Shown: positions 1-8,281, counted from the first letter of the stretch. The stretch: 26,386 nt of DNA from Legionellales bacterium UBA2469 (GCA_002342175.1 DDPL01000004.1:60351-86736); one strand, 5' to 3'. Notes: generated from the letters alone by a model not told the origin. Numbers and translations are program-made.

Positions 1-1134
1 TAAACATACAAGGACTAAATATAATGAACCAACCAGTGTTAAACGGGTTAATACATTATCAATAAATCTAGAAGTTTGTTCGCCCGGACGAATTCCAGGA
101 ATAAAAGCTCCAGATTTTTTTAAATTATCTGCTGTTTCCTTAGGATTAAATACCAAAGCGGTATAGAAAAACGCAAAGAAAATTATACTAGCAGAATAAA
201 TCAATAAGTATAAAGGTTGACCTGGTGAAATCGCAGAAGCAAATTTAGCAATAATTGAATTTGGTGAATTCGAAAAGAATTGAGCCAAAGTCGCAGGAAG
301 CATAATTAAGCTTGATGCAAAAATCGGAGGAATAACCCCAGACATATTAATTTTTAAAGGTAAATGGCTCGTTTGAGCAGCATAAACTTTTCGCCCGTGA
401 GTTCGCTGTGCATAATTCACGCGAATTCGTCGTTGAGCTCGTTCCATAAATACAACAAAACCAGTTACTACACCGATGGTAACAATGATAAATACCAAGG
501 ATAAAAACTGTAACTGTCCTTCGCGAACCTGTTGAAAAACATTTGCAACAGATGAAGGTATGTTTGAGACAATACCAGAAAATATTAGCATTGAAATTCC
601 ATTACCAATTCCTTTTTCTGTAATTTGTTCACCAAGCCACATTAAAGTCATTGTTCCTGTCACCAATGTTGTTATGGCAACAAGATAAAAAGAAAAATCA
701 GATGTTAATGCAATTTGTTGTCCGACTAACCAACGAGATATACCAAACGATTGTAACAATGACAAAGCCAATGTTAGGTATCGGGTATACTGAGAGATTT
801 TACGTCTTCCTACTTCACCCTCTTTCTTAATTTGTTCTAAGCTAGGGACGACAATAGAGAAAAGCTGCATCATTATCGAGGCCGAAATATAGGGCATAAT
901 TCCAATTGCAAAAACCGTCACACGTGACAATGCACCACCAGAAAACATATTGAATAAACCAAAAATCGTATTTTGATGTTGCAAAAAGAAATTTGACAAT
1001 TTTTCAGGATCCAATCCTGGGACAGGAATATGAGCACCAAATCGGTAAACTAAAATAGCAACCAATAAAAAAAGGAGCCGTTGCTTCAGCTCCGTAAAAC
1101 CAGTCATAAATTGATCAATTGATGGACGTGACAT
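1..1134 (-). CDS. secY: SecY, protein translocase channel subunit (3' end outside window)
   Basis: SecY forms the protein-conducting channel of the SecYEG translocon in the inner membrane. The window holds the first 378 codons, open and in frame to its edge; about 60 C-terminal residues of a roughly 440-residue family are missing. Visible landmarks are the N-terminal ELKQRLLF segment leading into the first membrane helix, the plug-region stretch HIPVPGLDP, EQITEKGIGNGISMLIF in the middle, ERAQRRIRVNYAQR in a cytosolic loop, and RPGEQTSRFID near the window edge. Many hydrophobic segments alternate with short basic loops. The ATG overlaps the rplO stop by one base (TAATG), so translation is probably coupled to L15. 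Its position as last visible gene of the spc block matches the usual order. Confidence 0.97.
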   Translation of the reverse strand, partial: MSRPSIDQFMTGFTELKQRLLFLLVAILVYRFGAHIPVPGLDPEKLSNFFLQHQNTIFGLFNMFSGGALSRVTVFAIGIMPYISASIMMQLFSIVVPSLEQIKKEGEVGRRKISQYTRYLTLALSLLQSFGISRWLVGQQIALTSDFSFYLVAITTLVTGTMTLMWLGEQITEKGIGNGISMLIFSGIVSNIPSSVANVFQQVREGQLQFLSLVFIIVTIGVVTGFVVFMERAQRRIRVNYAQRTHGRKVYAAQTSHLPLKINMSGVIPPIFASSLIMLPATLAQFFSNSPNSIIAKFASAISPGQPLYLLIYSASIIFFAFFYTALVFNPKETADNLKKSGAFIPGIRPGEQTSRFIDNVLTRLTLVGSLYLVLVCL

Positions 1135-1568
1135 TAATCTTCAATCCTTCCGCCAGCAGTTTCAATAGCAGCACGGGCAGATTTAGTAGCTTCGATTCCT
1201 TTCAAAACGATAGCTTTAGAAACTGACCCATTACCAATCACTTTAACTCGTTTGATATTGCGTTGAATAACATCATGCGCTTGCAATAATTCAATCGTGA
1301 TTTCTTCTAAACCTAATGCATCAATAGCAGCTAAGCTTAATTCATCTTTGATTTTAGCAATCTTAGATTTGAAACCCATTTTAGGTAAACGTCTTTGAAT
1401 TGGCATTTGACCGCCTTCAAAGTTAATTTTGTGATATCCACCAGCTCTTGCTTTTTGACCTTTGTGACCACGACCAGAAGTTTTACCCAGACCAGAACCG
1501 ATACCGCGTCCTACTCTATGAGGGTTCTTTTTAGAACCTTCTGCTGGTGCTAATGTGTTTAAGTACAT
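1134..1568 (-). CDS. rplO: 50S ribosomal protein L15
   Basis: L15 is a late-assembling 23S rRNA-binding protein of the large subunit. The 144-residue product equals the usual family length. It begins [16 protein letters not shown] and has the Gly/Arg/Lys-rich extended N-terminal arm typical of L15 ([20 protein letters not shown] near residues 19-38), followed by the [15 protein letters not shown] signature and a globular C-terminal domain ending in TAGGRIED. Both ends overlap neighbours by one base as TAATG: with the rpmD stop at 1568-1570 upstream and with the secY start at 1134 downstream. That implies coupled translation along rpmD-rplO-secY. No oddity is seen. Confidence 0.98.
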   Translation of the reverse strand: MYLNTLAPAEGSKKNPHRVGRGIGSGLGKTSGRGHKGQKARAGGYHKINFEGGQMPIQRRLPKMGFKSKIAKIKDELSLAAIDALGLEEITIELLQAHDVIQRNIKRVKVIGNGSVSKAIVLKGIEATKSARAAIETAGGRIED

Positions 1569-1753
1569 TATCCCAACTCCTCTACTTGTAATAAGTAATT
1601 AATCTTATTGACCATGCCACGAATGCTAGGAACATCCTTGTGTTCAACAACTTGGTTCATTCTTTTCAAACCTAATGTTGCAGCAATTAATTTGTGCTTA
1701 GGTAAACGGCCATTTAAGGATTTAACCAATTTAATTTTTAAAGCCATGCTCAT
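1568..1753 (-). CDS. rpmD: 50S ribosomal protein L30
   Basis: L30 is a small large-subunit protein. The 61-residue product fits the bacterial short form of 58-61 residues. The GRLPKHK motif and the downstream [16 protein letters not shown] stretch match the family. I place the start at 1753, where ATG overlaps the rpsE stop in an ATGA arrangement; a second ATG two codons later (1747) gives [10 protein letters not shown] and cannot be excluded. The stop overlaps the rplO start by one base. L30 is not universal in bacteria, but its place between rpsE and rplO is the standard one when present. Confidence 0.96.
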   Translation of the reverse strand: MSMALKIKLVKSLNGRLPKHKLIAATLGLKRMNQVVEHKDVPSIRGMVNKINYLLQVEELG

Positions 1754-2262
1754 GATTGTTGCTCCGCTAAAATTGCTGCAACTGATTTTCCACGTTTTGC
1801 AGCTACAAATTCAGGGGTTTGCACATGGGTTAATGCACCAATTGTTGCACGAACAATATTGCTTGGGTTTGTAGAACCAATGCTTTTCGCAGAAATGTTT
1901 CTAACACCTAACACTTCTAATACAGCACGCATCGCGCCACCAGCAATAATACCTGTACCTTCAGGAGCAGGTTTCATGAAAATCTTAGATGCACCAAAGT
2001 TCCATGTAATTTCATGATGAATCGTGTGATTATTCAATGAAATTTGTGTCATGTTCTTTTTAGCTTGTTCCATCGCTTTTTGAATAGCAATTGGAACTTC
2101 ACGGGATTTACCACGGCCAAAACCGACTTTGCCTTTTCCGTCACCAACGACAACTAAAGCAGAGAAACCGAATACTCGACCACCTTTAACAACTTTAGCT
2201 GTTCTGTTTACGGAAACGAGCTTTTCAATCAAGCCCTCATTTTTTGCTTCATCAAATGCCAT
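1750..2262 (-). CDS. rpsE: 30S ribosomal protein S5
   Basis: S5 is a small-subunit protein near the mRNA entrance that helps decoding fidelity. The product has 170 residues against 167 in E. coli. The N-terminal S5 double-stranded RNA-binding domain carries [20 protein letters not shown] and [20 protein letters not shown]. The C-terminal domain includes the conserved [18 protein letters not shown] and [14 protein letters not shown] segments. The loop [12 protein letters not shown], where spectinomycin-resistance changes arise in E. coli S5, looks like the unmodified family sequence. The gene follows rplR by 9 nt and overlaps rpmD by 4 nt (ATGA). Confidence 0.98.
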   Translation of the reverse strand: MAFDEAKNEGLIEKLVSVNRTAKVVKGGRVFGFSALVVVGDGKGKVGFGRGKSREVPIAIQKAMEQAKKNMTQISLNNHTIHHEITWNFGASKIFMKPAPEGTGIIAGGAMRAVLEVLGVRNISAKSIGSTNPSNIVRATIGALTHVQTPEFVAAKRGKSVAAILAEQQS

Positions 2263-2271
2263 AACCGTTCC

Positions 2272-2634
2272 TTAAAAAATTAAGCCAGCTTCACGAGCCG
2301 CATCAGCAAGCGCTTTAACTCGACCATGGTATTTGAAACCATTACGGTCAAAAGCGATCTCAGAAACATCGTTTTTGAGTGCGCGTTCTGCAATTAATTT
2401 ACCGATTGCCTTAGCTTGATCAACTTTAGGACCTGCAACTTTTTCACGCAAGGTCTTCTCAGCTGTAGATGCCTGAGCTAATACAACATCACCCTTCAAG
2501 GAAGGCTTGACGATTTGGCAATAAATATGATTGATAGATCGAAAAATAACTAATCTTGGTTTGCCAGACAAGTTGATAACATGTTTGGCTTTTAAGCTAC
2601 GTCTTTTTCGAGCTAGAAACTTACTAGATTTCAT
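2272..2634 (-). CDS. rplR: 50S ribosomal protein L18
   Basis: L18 binds 5S rRNA and, with L5, anchors it in the central protuberance. The product has 120 residues (E. coli 117). The basic N-terminal arm MKSSKFLARKRRSLKAKH is followed by the L18 core PRLVIFRSINHIYCQIV and a conserved C-terminal end, FDRNGFKYHGRVKALADAA, ending REAGLIF. The ATG at 2634 lies 12 nt after the rplF stop, and rpsE starts 9 nt after its own stop. Nothing unusual is seen in length, motif or context. Confidence 0.98.
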   Translation of the reverse strand: MKSSKFLARKRRSLKAKHVINLSGKPRLVIFRSINHIYCQIVKPSLKGDVVLAQASTAEKTLREKVAGPKVDQAKAIGKLIAERALKNDVSEIAFDRNGFKYHGRVKALADAAREAGLIF

Positions 2635-2646
2635 CTTAGCGTATTC

Positions 2647-3186
2647 CTATTTTTTCTTGGTTTCTTTAAGGGAAATGTGCTCGCCCTGATATCGAACCCC
2701 TTTACCTTTATAAGGCTCAGGTTGTCTAAAAGAACGAATTTCAGCTGCAACTTGACCTACTTGTTGCTTATTAATCCCTCTGATAATAATTGTGGTGTTG
2801 TTTGGCGTTTCTGCTGTGATATTGGCAGGTAAAGCATAATCGATTGGATGAGAAAATCCTAAAGATAATGTTAATTTAGTACCTGCTGCTTGAGCACGAT
2901 AACCGACACCAACAAGTTCTAATGTTACAGAAAAACCTTCGGTAACACCCTTTAACATATTAAAGGATTCTGCACGAGCAGTACCTGCTTGTGCCCAACC
3001 TTTTGGATCATTGCTAGAAGGTTGGAAAGAAAGTGTCTTCGAAGCATCATCATGCTTGATATCAACTAAAGAATTAAATTTCTTTGTTAAGCTTCCTTTT
3101 GGACCTTTTAATGACAATTCGGTGCTATTTAATGTAACTTGTACATTCGCTGGAATTTGGATGTTTGCTTTTGCAACTCTTGACAT
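2647..3186 (-). CDS. rplF: 50S ribosomal protein L6
   Basis: L6 binds 23S rRNA near the sarcin-ricin loop and the factor-binding site. The 179-residue product (E. coli 177) shows the two tandem L6 domains. The first runs through LSLKGPKGSL and WAQAGTARAESFNMLKGVTE. The second carries the signature VGVGYRAQ and LSLGFSHPIDY, with the conserved tail RRPEPYKGKG replaced by FRQPEPYKGKGVRY. It ends in a Lys-rich tail. It lies 15 nt after rpsH and 12 nt before rplR. The start ATG at 3186 is the first in frame and gives the family's usual MSRVAK beginning. Confidence 0.98.
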   Translation of the reverse strand: MSRVAKANIQIPANVQVTLNSTELSLKGPKGSLTKKFNSLVDIKHDDASKTLSFQPSSNDPKGWAQAGTARAESFNMLKGVTEGFSVTLELVGVGYRAQAAGTKLTLSLGFSHPIDYALPANITAETPNNTTIIIRGINKQQVGQVAAEIRSFRQPEPYKGKGVRYQGEHISLKETKKK

Positions 3187-3201
3187 AATAGCCTCTCTAA
3201 A

Positions 3202-3597
3202 TTATGCAACTTCGCAAATAACTTCACCGCCAACACGCTTTTCTTTAGCTTGGTGGTTCGTCATAACGCCTGAAGAGGTTGAAAGAATTGCGATACCAAA
3301 ACCAGGAATAGGTTTTAATTGATTAACGCCCCGATAAATACGTAACCCAGGTCTGCTCACTCTTTTTAAGGAATGAATAACTGGTTGACCTTGGAAGTAT
3401 TTTAATTTCACAGTAATATGTGGGTGACCAGCTTCTGAAACAGAATTAAAAAATTCTTCAATATAGCCTTCTTCAGCTAACACTCTGCACACCTGTGCTT
3501 TTAATTTTGAAGCAGCAAAAGACACTTCTTCATGTCTTGCTTGTTGACCATTTCGAATTCTTGTCAACATATCTGCTATTGGATCATGCATACTCAC
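3202..3597 (-). CDS. rpsH: 30S ribosomal protein S8
   Basis: S8 is a primary 16S rRNA-binding protein of the platform and, in E. coli, the translational repressor of the spc operon. The 131-residue product begins MSMHDPIADMLTRIRNGQ, as in the family, and ends with the conserved TSSGVMTNHQAKEK and GGEVICEVA stretch. The start is GTG at 3597; an ATG two codons later would also be possible, but the GTG gives the normal MSM beginning. It follows rpsN by 16 nt and precedes rplF by 15 nt. A short hairpin near the start of rplE might be relevant to S8 control, but I cannot show that. Confidence 0.98.
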   Translation of the reverse strand: MSMHDPIADMLTRIRNGQQARHEEVSFAASKLKAQVCRVLAEEGYIEEFFNSVSEAGHPHITVKLKYFQGQPVIHSLKRVSRPGLRIYRGVNQLKPIPGFGIAILSTSSGVMTNHQAKEKRVGGEVICEVA

Positions 3598-3613
3598 ATT
3601 CGTTCTCCGTAGA

Positions 3614-3916
3614 TTACCAAGAGGATTTTCTTCCGCCGGTTACATTACCGAACATCAACTGCTGGCGTAAACAAATACGGCATAAACCAAATTTGCGATA
3701 TACAGCATGAGGACGGCCACATTGTTGGCAACGTCTTGTATGACGAGTTGGGTTCGAGTTTTTAGGCAATTTTGCCAACTTTACTTGCGCATCTTGAATT
3801 TGATCATAATCAGTAGACGATTTGATTAATTCTTTTAATGCAGCACGCTTCTCAAAGTATTTATTAACGAGAGCTAATTTTTTATTTTCTCGTTCAATGA
3901 TAGATTTCTTTGCCAC
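3614..3916 (-). CDS. rpsN: 30S ribosomal protein S14, long form with a four-cysteine zinc-ribbon motif
   Basis: S14 is a late-assembling head protein of the small subunit. The length, 100 residues, is that of the long form common in gammaproteobacteria (E. coli 101). Unlike E. coli S14, which has lost these cysteines, this protein has C63-x2-C66-x12-C79-x2-C82 (RCQQCGRP and FGLCRICLR). That is the zinc-binding pattern typical of the short 61-residue S14 of many other bacteria. The rest of the C-terminus ends GGRKSSW. It starts with GTG at 3916, giving [10 protein letters not shown]. It sits 9 nt after rplE and 16 nt before rpsH, the usual place. Zinc binding is inferred, not shown. Confidence 0.97.
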   Translation of the reverse strand: MAKKSIIERENKKLALVNKYFEKRAALKELIKSSTDYDQIQDAQVKLAKLPKNSNPTRHTRRCQQCGRPHAVYRKFGLCRICLRQQLMFGNVTGGRKSSW

Positions 3917-3925
3917 AGTTAGCCC

Positions 3926-4474
3926 CTATTGATTACGATCTTTTAAAGGAAAGTTAAAAGCTTCTAAAAGAGCTTTTGCTTCAGCATTGGTTTTCGCAGT
4001 GGTTGTAATGGTAATATCTAAACCACGAATGGTATCGATTTTATCAAAATCAATTTCTGGGAAAACGATTTGCTCATTCAATCCAAAAGAGTAATTTCCT
4101 GTTCCATCAAATGACTTCGCAGAAAGACCTCTAAAGTCACGAACTCGAGGTAAAGTTACAGTTACTAAACGATCAAAAAATTCATACATTCTTTGACGAC
4201 GTAGGGTTACTTTACATCCAATAGGCCAACCTTCACGAATCTTGAATCCAGCAATGGATTTACGAGCAAGTGTGGTTACTGGTTTTTGTCCAGCAATTCG
4301 AATCATATCTTCAATTGCGTGATTCAGTACTTTTTTATCAGCAACTGCTTCACCAACACCCATATTCAAAGTAATTTTTGAAATTTTGGGGACTTCCATT
4401 TTAGAAGTGTATGAAAACTGTTTCATTAATTGAGGTACTACGACCTCATCATAAAATTGTTTTAAACGTGCCAT
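3926..4474 (-). CDS. rplE: 50S ribosomal protein L5
   Basis: L5 binds 5S rRNA in the central protuberance and contacts the small subunit. The product has 182 residues (E. coli 179). Family landmarks are [14 protein letters not shown] near residue 30, the central [19 protein letters not shown], the conserved [11 protein letters not shown] and [10 protein letters not shown], and [10 protein letters not shown] before the C-terminal [17 protein letters not shown]. It lies 12 nt after rplX and 9 nt before rpsN. Within codons about 9-15 the DNA can form a 6-bp hairpin (4431-4448, loop of 6). In E. coli S8 represses spc translation by binding mRNA at the start of rplE. The equivalence here is only a possibility. 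Confidence 0.98.
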   Translation of the reverse strand: MARLKQFYDEVVVPQLMKQFSYTSKMEVPKISKITLNMGVGEAVADKKVLNHAIEDMIRIAGQKPVTTLARKSIAGFKIREGWPIGCKVTLRRQRMYEFFDRLVTVTLPRVRDFRGLSAKSFDGTGNYSFGLNEQIVFPEIDFDKIDTIRGLDITITTTAKTNAEAKALLEAFNFPLKDRNQ

Positions 4475-4486
4475 TTACATTACCTA

Positions 4487-4813
4487 CTATAGTGGGTTGA
4501 CGAGCTCTTGATTAGATTTAAAAAACCTAACCTTTTTTTGCTGTCCGTTATGTTCAACAAACTTGAACCCAATTTTATCGGGTTTGCCTGTAGAAGGATT
4601 ATAAATAGCCAAATTTGATACATGAATAGGCGCTGGAATTTGTTTAATTCCACCTTGTTCATTTAAATTTGGATTTGGTTTGACATGTTTTGTCATTAAG
4701 TTTGCGCCTTCAACAAGTACTTTGTCTTCTACAACAGCAAGTACCTTGCCAATGTGGCCTTTACTTTTACCGGTACGTACAAATACGTTATCGCCTTTAA
4801 TAATTCGTTTCAT
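4487..4813 (-). CDS. rplX: 50S ribosomal protein L24
   Basis: L24 is an early assembly initiator protein that binds 23S rRNA near the exit tunnel. The 108-residue product has an N-terminal KOW motif (IIKGDNVFVRTGKSKGHIGK, residues 4-23) and the family's GANLMTKHVKPNP and GGIKQIPAPIHVSNLAIYNP segments. The start ATG at 4813 is preceded closely by GGTGATAT, a modest ribosome-binding sequence. It is 9 nt after rplN and 12 nt before rplE. It ends a few residues beyond the usual 102-105, with no sign of a broken end. Confidence 0.98.
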   Translation of the reverse strand: MKRIIKGDNVFVRTGKSKGHIGKVLAVVEDKVLVEGANLMTKHVKPNPNLNEQGGIKQIPAPIHVSNLAIYNPSTGKPDKIGFKFVEHNGQQKKVRFFKSNQELVNPL

Positions 4814-4822
4814 ATATCACCT

Positions 4823-5188
4823 CTATAAGACTTCAGGAGCCAATGAAATAATTTTCATAAAGCGATCACGTAACTCACGGGTTACAGGCCCGAAAATACG
4901 AGTTCCGATAGGCTCATGCGAGTTGTTTAATAAAACAGCCGCATTATCATCGAAGCGGATTAAACTGCCATCCTGTCTTCTAACACCTTGCGCAGTTCTA
5001 ACTACAACTGCGTTCATAACGGCGCCTTTCTTTACTTTACTACGTGGTAAAGCGTCTTTAACGCTTACTTTAATAATATCGCCTACACGTGCATAACGTC
5101 GATGTGAACCACCGAGTACTTTAATACACATAAGTTTCTTGGCACCGCTGTTATCTGCAACTTCAAGCAGCGTTTGCATTTGGATCAT
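4823..5188 (-). CDS. rplN: 50S ribosomal protein L14
   Basis: L14 lies at the subunit interface and contributes an intersubunit bridge. The 121-residue product (family about 122) starts [20 protein letters not shown] and carries the signature region with [20 protein letters not shown] and [15 protein letters not shown]. It ends [12 protein letters not shown]. It is the first gene after the predicted spc promoter in the 86-nt gap behind rpsQ. A GGAGTAG-type Shine-Dalgarno sequence lies just before the ATG. This mirrors E. coli, where rplN is the first spc cistron. Confidence 0.98.
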   Translation of the reverse strand: MIQMQTLLEVADNSGAKKLMCIKVLGGSHRRYARVGDIIKVSVKDALPRSKVKKGAVMNAVVVRTAQGVRRQDGSLIRFDDNAAVLLNNSHEPIGTRIFGPVTRELRDRFMKIISLAPEVL

Positions 5189-5228
5189 TATCTACTCCAA
5201 ACATTTTTTAGTATATAAAAAGTTGGGT

Positions 5229-5256
5229 ATTATAACAAAATATTGGGATTTTTCAA
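5229..5256 (-). promoter_or_regulatory. Predicted sigma70-type promoter of the spc genes (upstream of rplN)
   Basis: In the gene direction TTGAAA (5256-5251) and TATAAT (5234-5229) are separated by 16 nt, and the -10 is preceded by TG in extended -10 register (TGTTATAAT). The site lies in the 86-nt gap between rpsQ and rplN, the largest gap in the S10-spc half, exactly where E. coli starts its spc operon. The -35 region also forms an imperfect dyad (ATATTG/CAATAT, 5240-5259). The transcript would start near 5222, giving a leader of roughly 30 nt. The call is by sequence match only. Confidence 0.7.
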
Positions 5257-5274
5257 TATATCAATATGAAATCG

Positions 5275-5523
5275 TTATAATATCTCAACAAGTTTCCAGG
5301 TTTTGGTCTTTGAAATGGGTCTACATTCCTGAATTCTGACCATTTGACCAATCTTAGCCGCACAATTTTCGTCATGGGCATGTAACTTAGTTCTACGTTT
5401 GATGATCTTTTCGTACTTTGGATGTCTAACAGATCTTTCAACTAGAACAACGATTGTTTTTTGCATTTTATCGCTAACAACCTTTCCAGTTACTGTCCGT
5501 ACATTTTTAGCTTGTTCAGACAT
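5275..5523 (-). CDS. rpsQ: 30S ribosomal protein S17
   Basis: S17 is a primary 16S rRNA-binding OB-fold protein. The 82-residue product (E. coli 84) has the family motifs [20 protein letters not shown] and [19 protein letters not shown], then the conserved [20 protein letters not shown] near the C-terminus. Its ATG lies one nucleotide after the rpmC stop, so the two are almost certainly translated together. It closes the S10 block; the 86-nt gap that follows carries the spc promoter. No terminator is visible between them, so read-through into rplN is expected. Confidence 0.98.
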   Translation of the reverse strand: MSEQAKNVRTVTGKVVSDKMQKTIVVLVERSVRHPKYEKIIKRRTKLHAHDENCAAKIGQMVRIQECRPISKTKTWKLVEIL

Positions 5524-5524
5524 T

Positions 5525-5719
5525 TTAAACCTCTTCTTTTTGTGTAATCAAAGTTTTGATCTGCGCAATCTTTATTTTTACTTGTTTAAGTAAATGCGTT
5601 TGTTGCAAATCTCCACGTGATTTTTTAAATCGTAATTTAAACTGCTCTTCACGAGCTGCAACTAGTGCAGCTTTTAAGCCTTCTAAGTCTAAATCCTTTA
5701 ATGTATCGATAGATTTCAT
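5525..5719 (-). CDS. rpmC: 50S ribosomal protein L29
   Basis: L29 is a small helical protein at the polypeptide exit tunnel, next to L23, where it helps form the docking site for nascent-chain factors. The 64-residue product matches the family length of 63-65. It contains [20 protein letters not shown] and a second helix ending in [10 protein letters not shown]. It starts with ATG at 5719, overlapping the rplP stop by one base (TAATG), and ends one base before rpsQ. Because rplP is frameshifted in this sequence, the overlap involves only the downstream reading frame of rplP. Confidence 0.97.
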   Translation of the reverse strand: MKSIDTLKDLDLEGLKAALVAAREEQFKLRFKKSRGDLQQTHLLKQVKIKIAQIKTLITQKEEV

Positions 5720-6131
5720 TACATCACCTGCCGTTCAGCAAAAGTTACTTTAAATGGTAATTTAGCCTGTGCTAAATGAAATGCTTCTTGCGCTAATTCT
5801 TTAGGCACACCTTCCATTTCAAATAATATACGACCTGGTTGAATTTGAGCTACCCAATATTCAACGTTACCTTTACCCGAACCTTGGCGGACTTCTAAAG
5901 GTTTTTGAGTAATTGGTTTATCAGGGAACACACGAATCCAGATTTACCACCACGTTTAATGTGTCTTGTAATTGCTCTTCGTGCAGATTCGATTTGGCGA
6001 GCTGTTAAACGGCCATGCTCAACTGCTTTAAGAGCAAATTCTCCAAAAGAAACTGTGGAGCCACGGTGTGCTAAACCACGGTTTTTTCCTTTTTGCTGTT
6101 TACGAAATTTAGTTCGTTTTGGTTGTAACAT
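5719..6131 (-). pseudogene. rplP: 50S ribosomal protein L16, reading frame broken by one missing base
   Basis: L16 is a universally needed 23S rRNA-binding protein near the A-site tRNA. The first frame starts at the ATG at 6131 ([11 protein letters not shown]) and is normal through GGK (residues 61-63). It then diverges and stops at 5895. The second frame resumes the family sequence ([10 protein letters not shown], then [16 protein letters not shown]) and ends in the normal place. Inserting one A in the AAA run at 5943-5945 restores the expected GGK-IWIRV join and yields 137 residues, the normal length. Everything else is intact, including the Arg in EVRQGSGKG that corresponds to hydroxylated R81 of E. 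coli. Since L16 is essential and no second copy is visible, a sequencing or assembly error is more likely than a true pseudogene. Confidence 0.93.
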
Positions 6132-6146
6132 TTTAAATGACCCCTA

Positions 6147-6800
6147 CTACTTATCAGCAGTTAGGCGCTTCTTCTGAGGAAGAACTTCGCCCTTGAAAAT
6201 CCAAACTTTGACACCAATGATACCATAGGTTGTTTTGGATTCTGCTACACCATAATCAATATCAGCGCGGAAAGTATGAAGTGGAACTCGACCTTCACGA
6301 TACCATTCTGTTCTAGCAATCTCAGCACCGCCTAAGCGACCGCTAACACTAATCTTGATACCTTTCGCACCGGCCTTCATAGCTGAAGTAACTGCACGCT
6401 TCATCGCACGACGGAACATAACGCGCTGTTCTAATTGCTGCGCGATAGACTCTGCTACCAATGTCGCATCTAAATCAGGCTTTTTAACTTCTTCAATATT
6501 CAAATGAACTGGAACACCCAATTGATTTGAGATTTCTTGTCTTAAACCTTCGACGCTACCGCCTTTTTTACCAATGATAACGCCTGGACGTGCAGAATGA
6601 ATCGTGACGACAGCATTATTTGCAGGTCTTTCGATTTGAATATGGCTAATACCAGCGGCATATAGTTTTTTCTTCAAATCACGACGTAAATTAATATCTT
6701 GGTTTAATAAAGTCGAGTAATTTTTAGAGGCAAACCAAACGGATTTCCATTGCTTGGTAAAACCCAAACGGATTCCAATTGGATTAACTTTTTGACCCAT
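6147..6800 (-). CDS. rpsC: 30S ribosomal protein S3
   Basis: S3 lies at the mRNA entry site of the 30S head and contributes to helicase activity. The 217-residue product starts [13 protein letters not shown] and carries the KH type II domain with the nucleic-acid loop [11 protein letters not shown], then the S3 C-terminal domain with [20 protein letters not shown] and [15 protein letters not shown]. The tail stops at KKRLTADK, about 16 residues shorter than E. coli S3 (233); tails of S3 vary and I see no broken end. It starts 2 nt after rplV and ends 15 nt before rplP. Confidence 0.98.
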   Translation of the reverse strand: MGQKVNPIGIRLGFTKQWKSVWFASKNYSTLLNQDINLRRDLKKKLYAAGISHIQIERPANNAVVTIHSARPGVIIGKKGGSVEGLRQEISNQLGVPVHLNIEEVKKPDLDATLVAESIAQQLEQRVMFRRAMKRAVTSAMKAGAKGIKISVSGRLGGAEIARTEWYREGRVPLHTFRADIDYGVAESKTTYGIIGVKVWIFKGEVLPQKKRLTADK

Positions 6801-6802
6801 AA

Positions 6803-7138
6803 TTATTCCCCATCCGAAAGTTCAATAACAATGTGACATTGACGCTTAGAAATTCTGTTCGCACGGCCTTTGGCACGAGGACTAATTCTTTTTAAAGTTG
6901 AAGCTTCGTCAACAAGAATTTTAGATACTTTCAATTCATCAATATCAGCACCGAAATTATGTTCAGCATTCGCAATCGCAGAACTTAAAAGTTTTTTGAT
7001 TTTTTCAGCTGCTTTCTTTTCGGTAAATTGTAAAATATTTAATGCGTTCGAAACATTTTTATTTCGAACCATATCAGCAACCAAGCGCGTTTTTTGTGCG
7101 GAGATTGGTGCATTACTTAATTTAGCTGTAACTCGCAT
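6803..7138 (-). CDS. rplV: 50S ribosomal protein L22
   Basis: L22 lines the polypeptide exit tunnel with its beta-hairpin and touches all 23S rRNA domains. The 111-residue product has the usual length. It shows [21 protein letters not shown] near the start, [16 protein letters not shown] in the middle and the hairpin-loop region ending with [20 protein letters not shown]. The hairpin tip, where macrolide-resistance changes occur, reads [15 protein letters not shown] without deletion or duplication. It is 8 nt after rpsS and 2 nt before rpsC. Confidence 0.98.
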   Translation of the reverse strand: MRVTAKLSNAPISAQKTRLVADMVRNKNVSNALNILQFTEKKAAEKIKKLLSSAIANAEHNFGADIDELKVSKILVDEASTLKRISPRAKGRANRISKRQCHIVIELSDGE

Positions 7139-7146
7139 AAAACCCT

Positions 7147-7425
7147 CTACTTACCTTTGGTCTTTCTATCACCGGAATGTTGTTTGAAAGTTCTTGTTGG
7201 AGCAAACTCACCAAGTTTATGACCAACCATGTTATCTGTAACATAAACAGGTACATGATCTCGACCATTATGTACAGCAATGGTCAATCCGATCATTTCA
7301 GGAAGAATGGTCGAACGACGCGACCATGTCTTAATTAACTTTTTTGAATTTGTTTCAATAGCTTTCACAACTTTGTTGAGTAATGAACCGTCAACAAATG
7401 GACCTTTTCTAATTGAACGTGGCAT
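7147..7425 (-). CDS. rpsS: 30S ribosomal protein S19
   Basis: S19 forms the top of the 30S head with S13 and contacts the large subunit. The 92-residue product (E. coli 92) begins [16 protein letters not shown] and has the conserved [20 protein letters not shown] and [20 protein letters not shown] segments, ending in a basic tail, [10 protein letters not shown]. It follows rplB by 17 nt and precedes rplV by 8 nt. No irregularity is seen. Confidence 0.98.
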   Translation of the reverse strand: MPRSIRKGPFVDGSLLNKVVKAIETNSKKLIKTWSRRSTILPEMIGLTIAVHNGRDHVPVYVTDNMVGHKLGEFAPTRTFKQHSGDRKTKGK

Positions 7426-7442
7426 AATTTACCTCATTGATC

Positions 7443-8270
7443 CTATTTCTGATGCCGCGAACGAACGATAAATACATCAGTTCGTTTGTTGCTTCTAGTT
7501 TTATATCCCTTCGTTGGGACACCCCATGGTGATACTGGATGACGACCACCTGATGTGCGTCCTTCACCACCACCGTGCGGATGGTCAACAGGGTTCATCG
7601 CAACCCCACGTACAGTAGGTCGAATACCACGCCATCTTGTTGCACCAGCTTTTCCTAGCGAGCGTAAGTTATGTTCACTATTGCTCACTTCGCCTACCGT
7701 TGCACGACAAGTTACATGCACTTTTCGCATTTCACCTGAACGTAATCTGATAGTAGCAAATGCACCTTCTTTAGCGATGATTTGTCCACTTGCACCAGCA
7801 CTTCTTAACAATTGAGCGCCTTTACCAGGTTTCATCTCAACCGCGTGAATAACGGTACCAACAGGAATATTCTTCAATGGCAAGCAGTTACCTACAGCGA
7901 TAGGCGCTTGTTCACCACTTTGGATTTTATCACCAGCTTTTAAATTTGCAGGTGCAAGAACATATCGTCTTTCACCATCTTTATAAAGAACTAAAGCAAT
8001 TAAAGCTGTTCTGTTTGGATCATATTCCAAACGTTCAACAGTTGCTTCAATGTGATCTTTGTTTCTTCTCCAATCAATAATACGGTATTTGGTACGCGCA
8101 CCACCACCGATATGACGAACTGTAATACGACCATTGTTATTACGTCCACCAGTTTTAGGCAATGTTTCAACAAGTGCACGAAATGGTTTACCTTTATGAA
8201 GGTCTGTATGCACAACTTTAACAAGACCACGACGTCCTGGTGAAGTTGGTTTGGCTTTAACTATTGGCAT
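7443..8270 (-). CDS. rplB: 50S ribosomal protein L2
   Basis: L2 is one of the oldest large-subunit proteins, needed for subunit joining and peptidyl transferase. The 275-residue product (E. coli 273) carries the N-terminal OB-fold region ([16 protein letters not shown]), the central SH3-like region, and the highly conserved loop [20 protein letters not shown] near residues 225-244 with the functionally critical histidine (H229 in E. coli, in the [10 protein letters not shown] stretch). It ends [16 protein letters not shown]. It lies 11 nt after rplW and 17 nt before rpsS. Confidence 0.99.
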   Translation of the reverse strand: MPIVKAKPTSPGRRGLVKVVHTDLHKGKPFRALVETLPKTGGRNNNGRITVRHIGGGARTKYRIIDWRRNKDHIEATVERLEYDPNRTALIALVLYKDGERRYVLAPANLKAGDKIQSGEQAPIAVGNCLPLKNIPVGTVIHAVEMKPGKGAQLLRSAGASGQIIAKEGAFATIRLRSGEMRKVHVTCRATVGEVSNSEHNLRSLGKAGATRWRGIRPTVRGVAMNPVDHPHGGGEGRTSGGRHPVSPWGVPTKGYKTRSNKRTDVFIVRSRHQK

Positions 8271-8281
8271 ATCATTTCACC

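Noticed and set aside
4431..4448. S8-binding operator at the start of rplE
   Set aside because: The 6-bp hairpin lies in the right place but lacks features of the S8 site that I can confirm, so I mention it in the rplE entry and do not call it as a feature.
4480..4662. A 60-codon minus-strand frame overlapping the end of rplX
   Set aside because: It is an alternative frame inside rplX (L24), which is complete and recognisable. The product resembles nothing and has no support.
5919..5960. Programmed -1 frameshifting in rplP
   Set aside because: The sequence GGT-AAA-TCT offers no good re-pairing after a -1 slip, and I see no obvious downstream pseudoknot or upstream Shine-Dalgarno stimulator. 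A missing base is simpler. Kept open only as a test in the findings.
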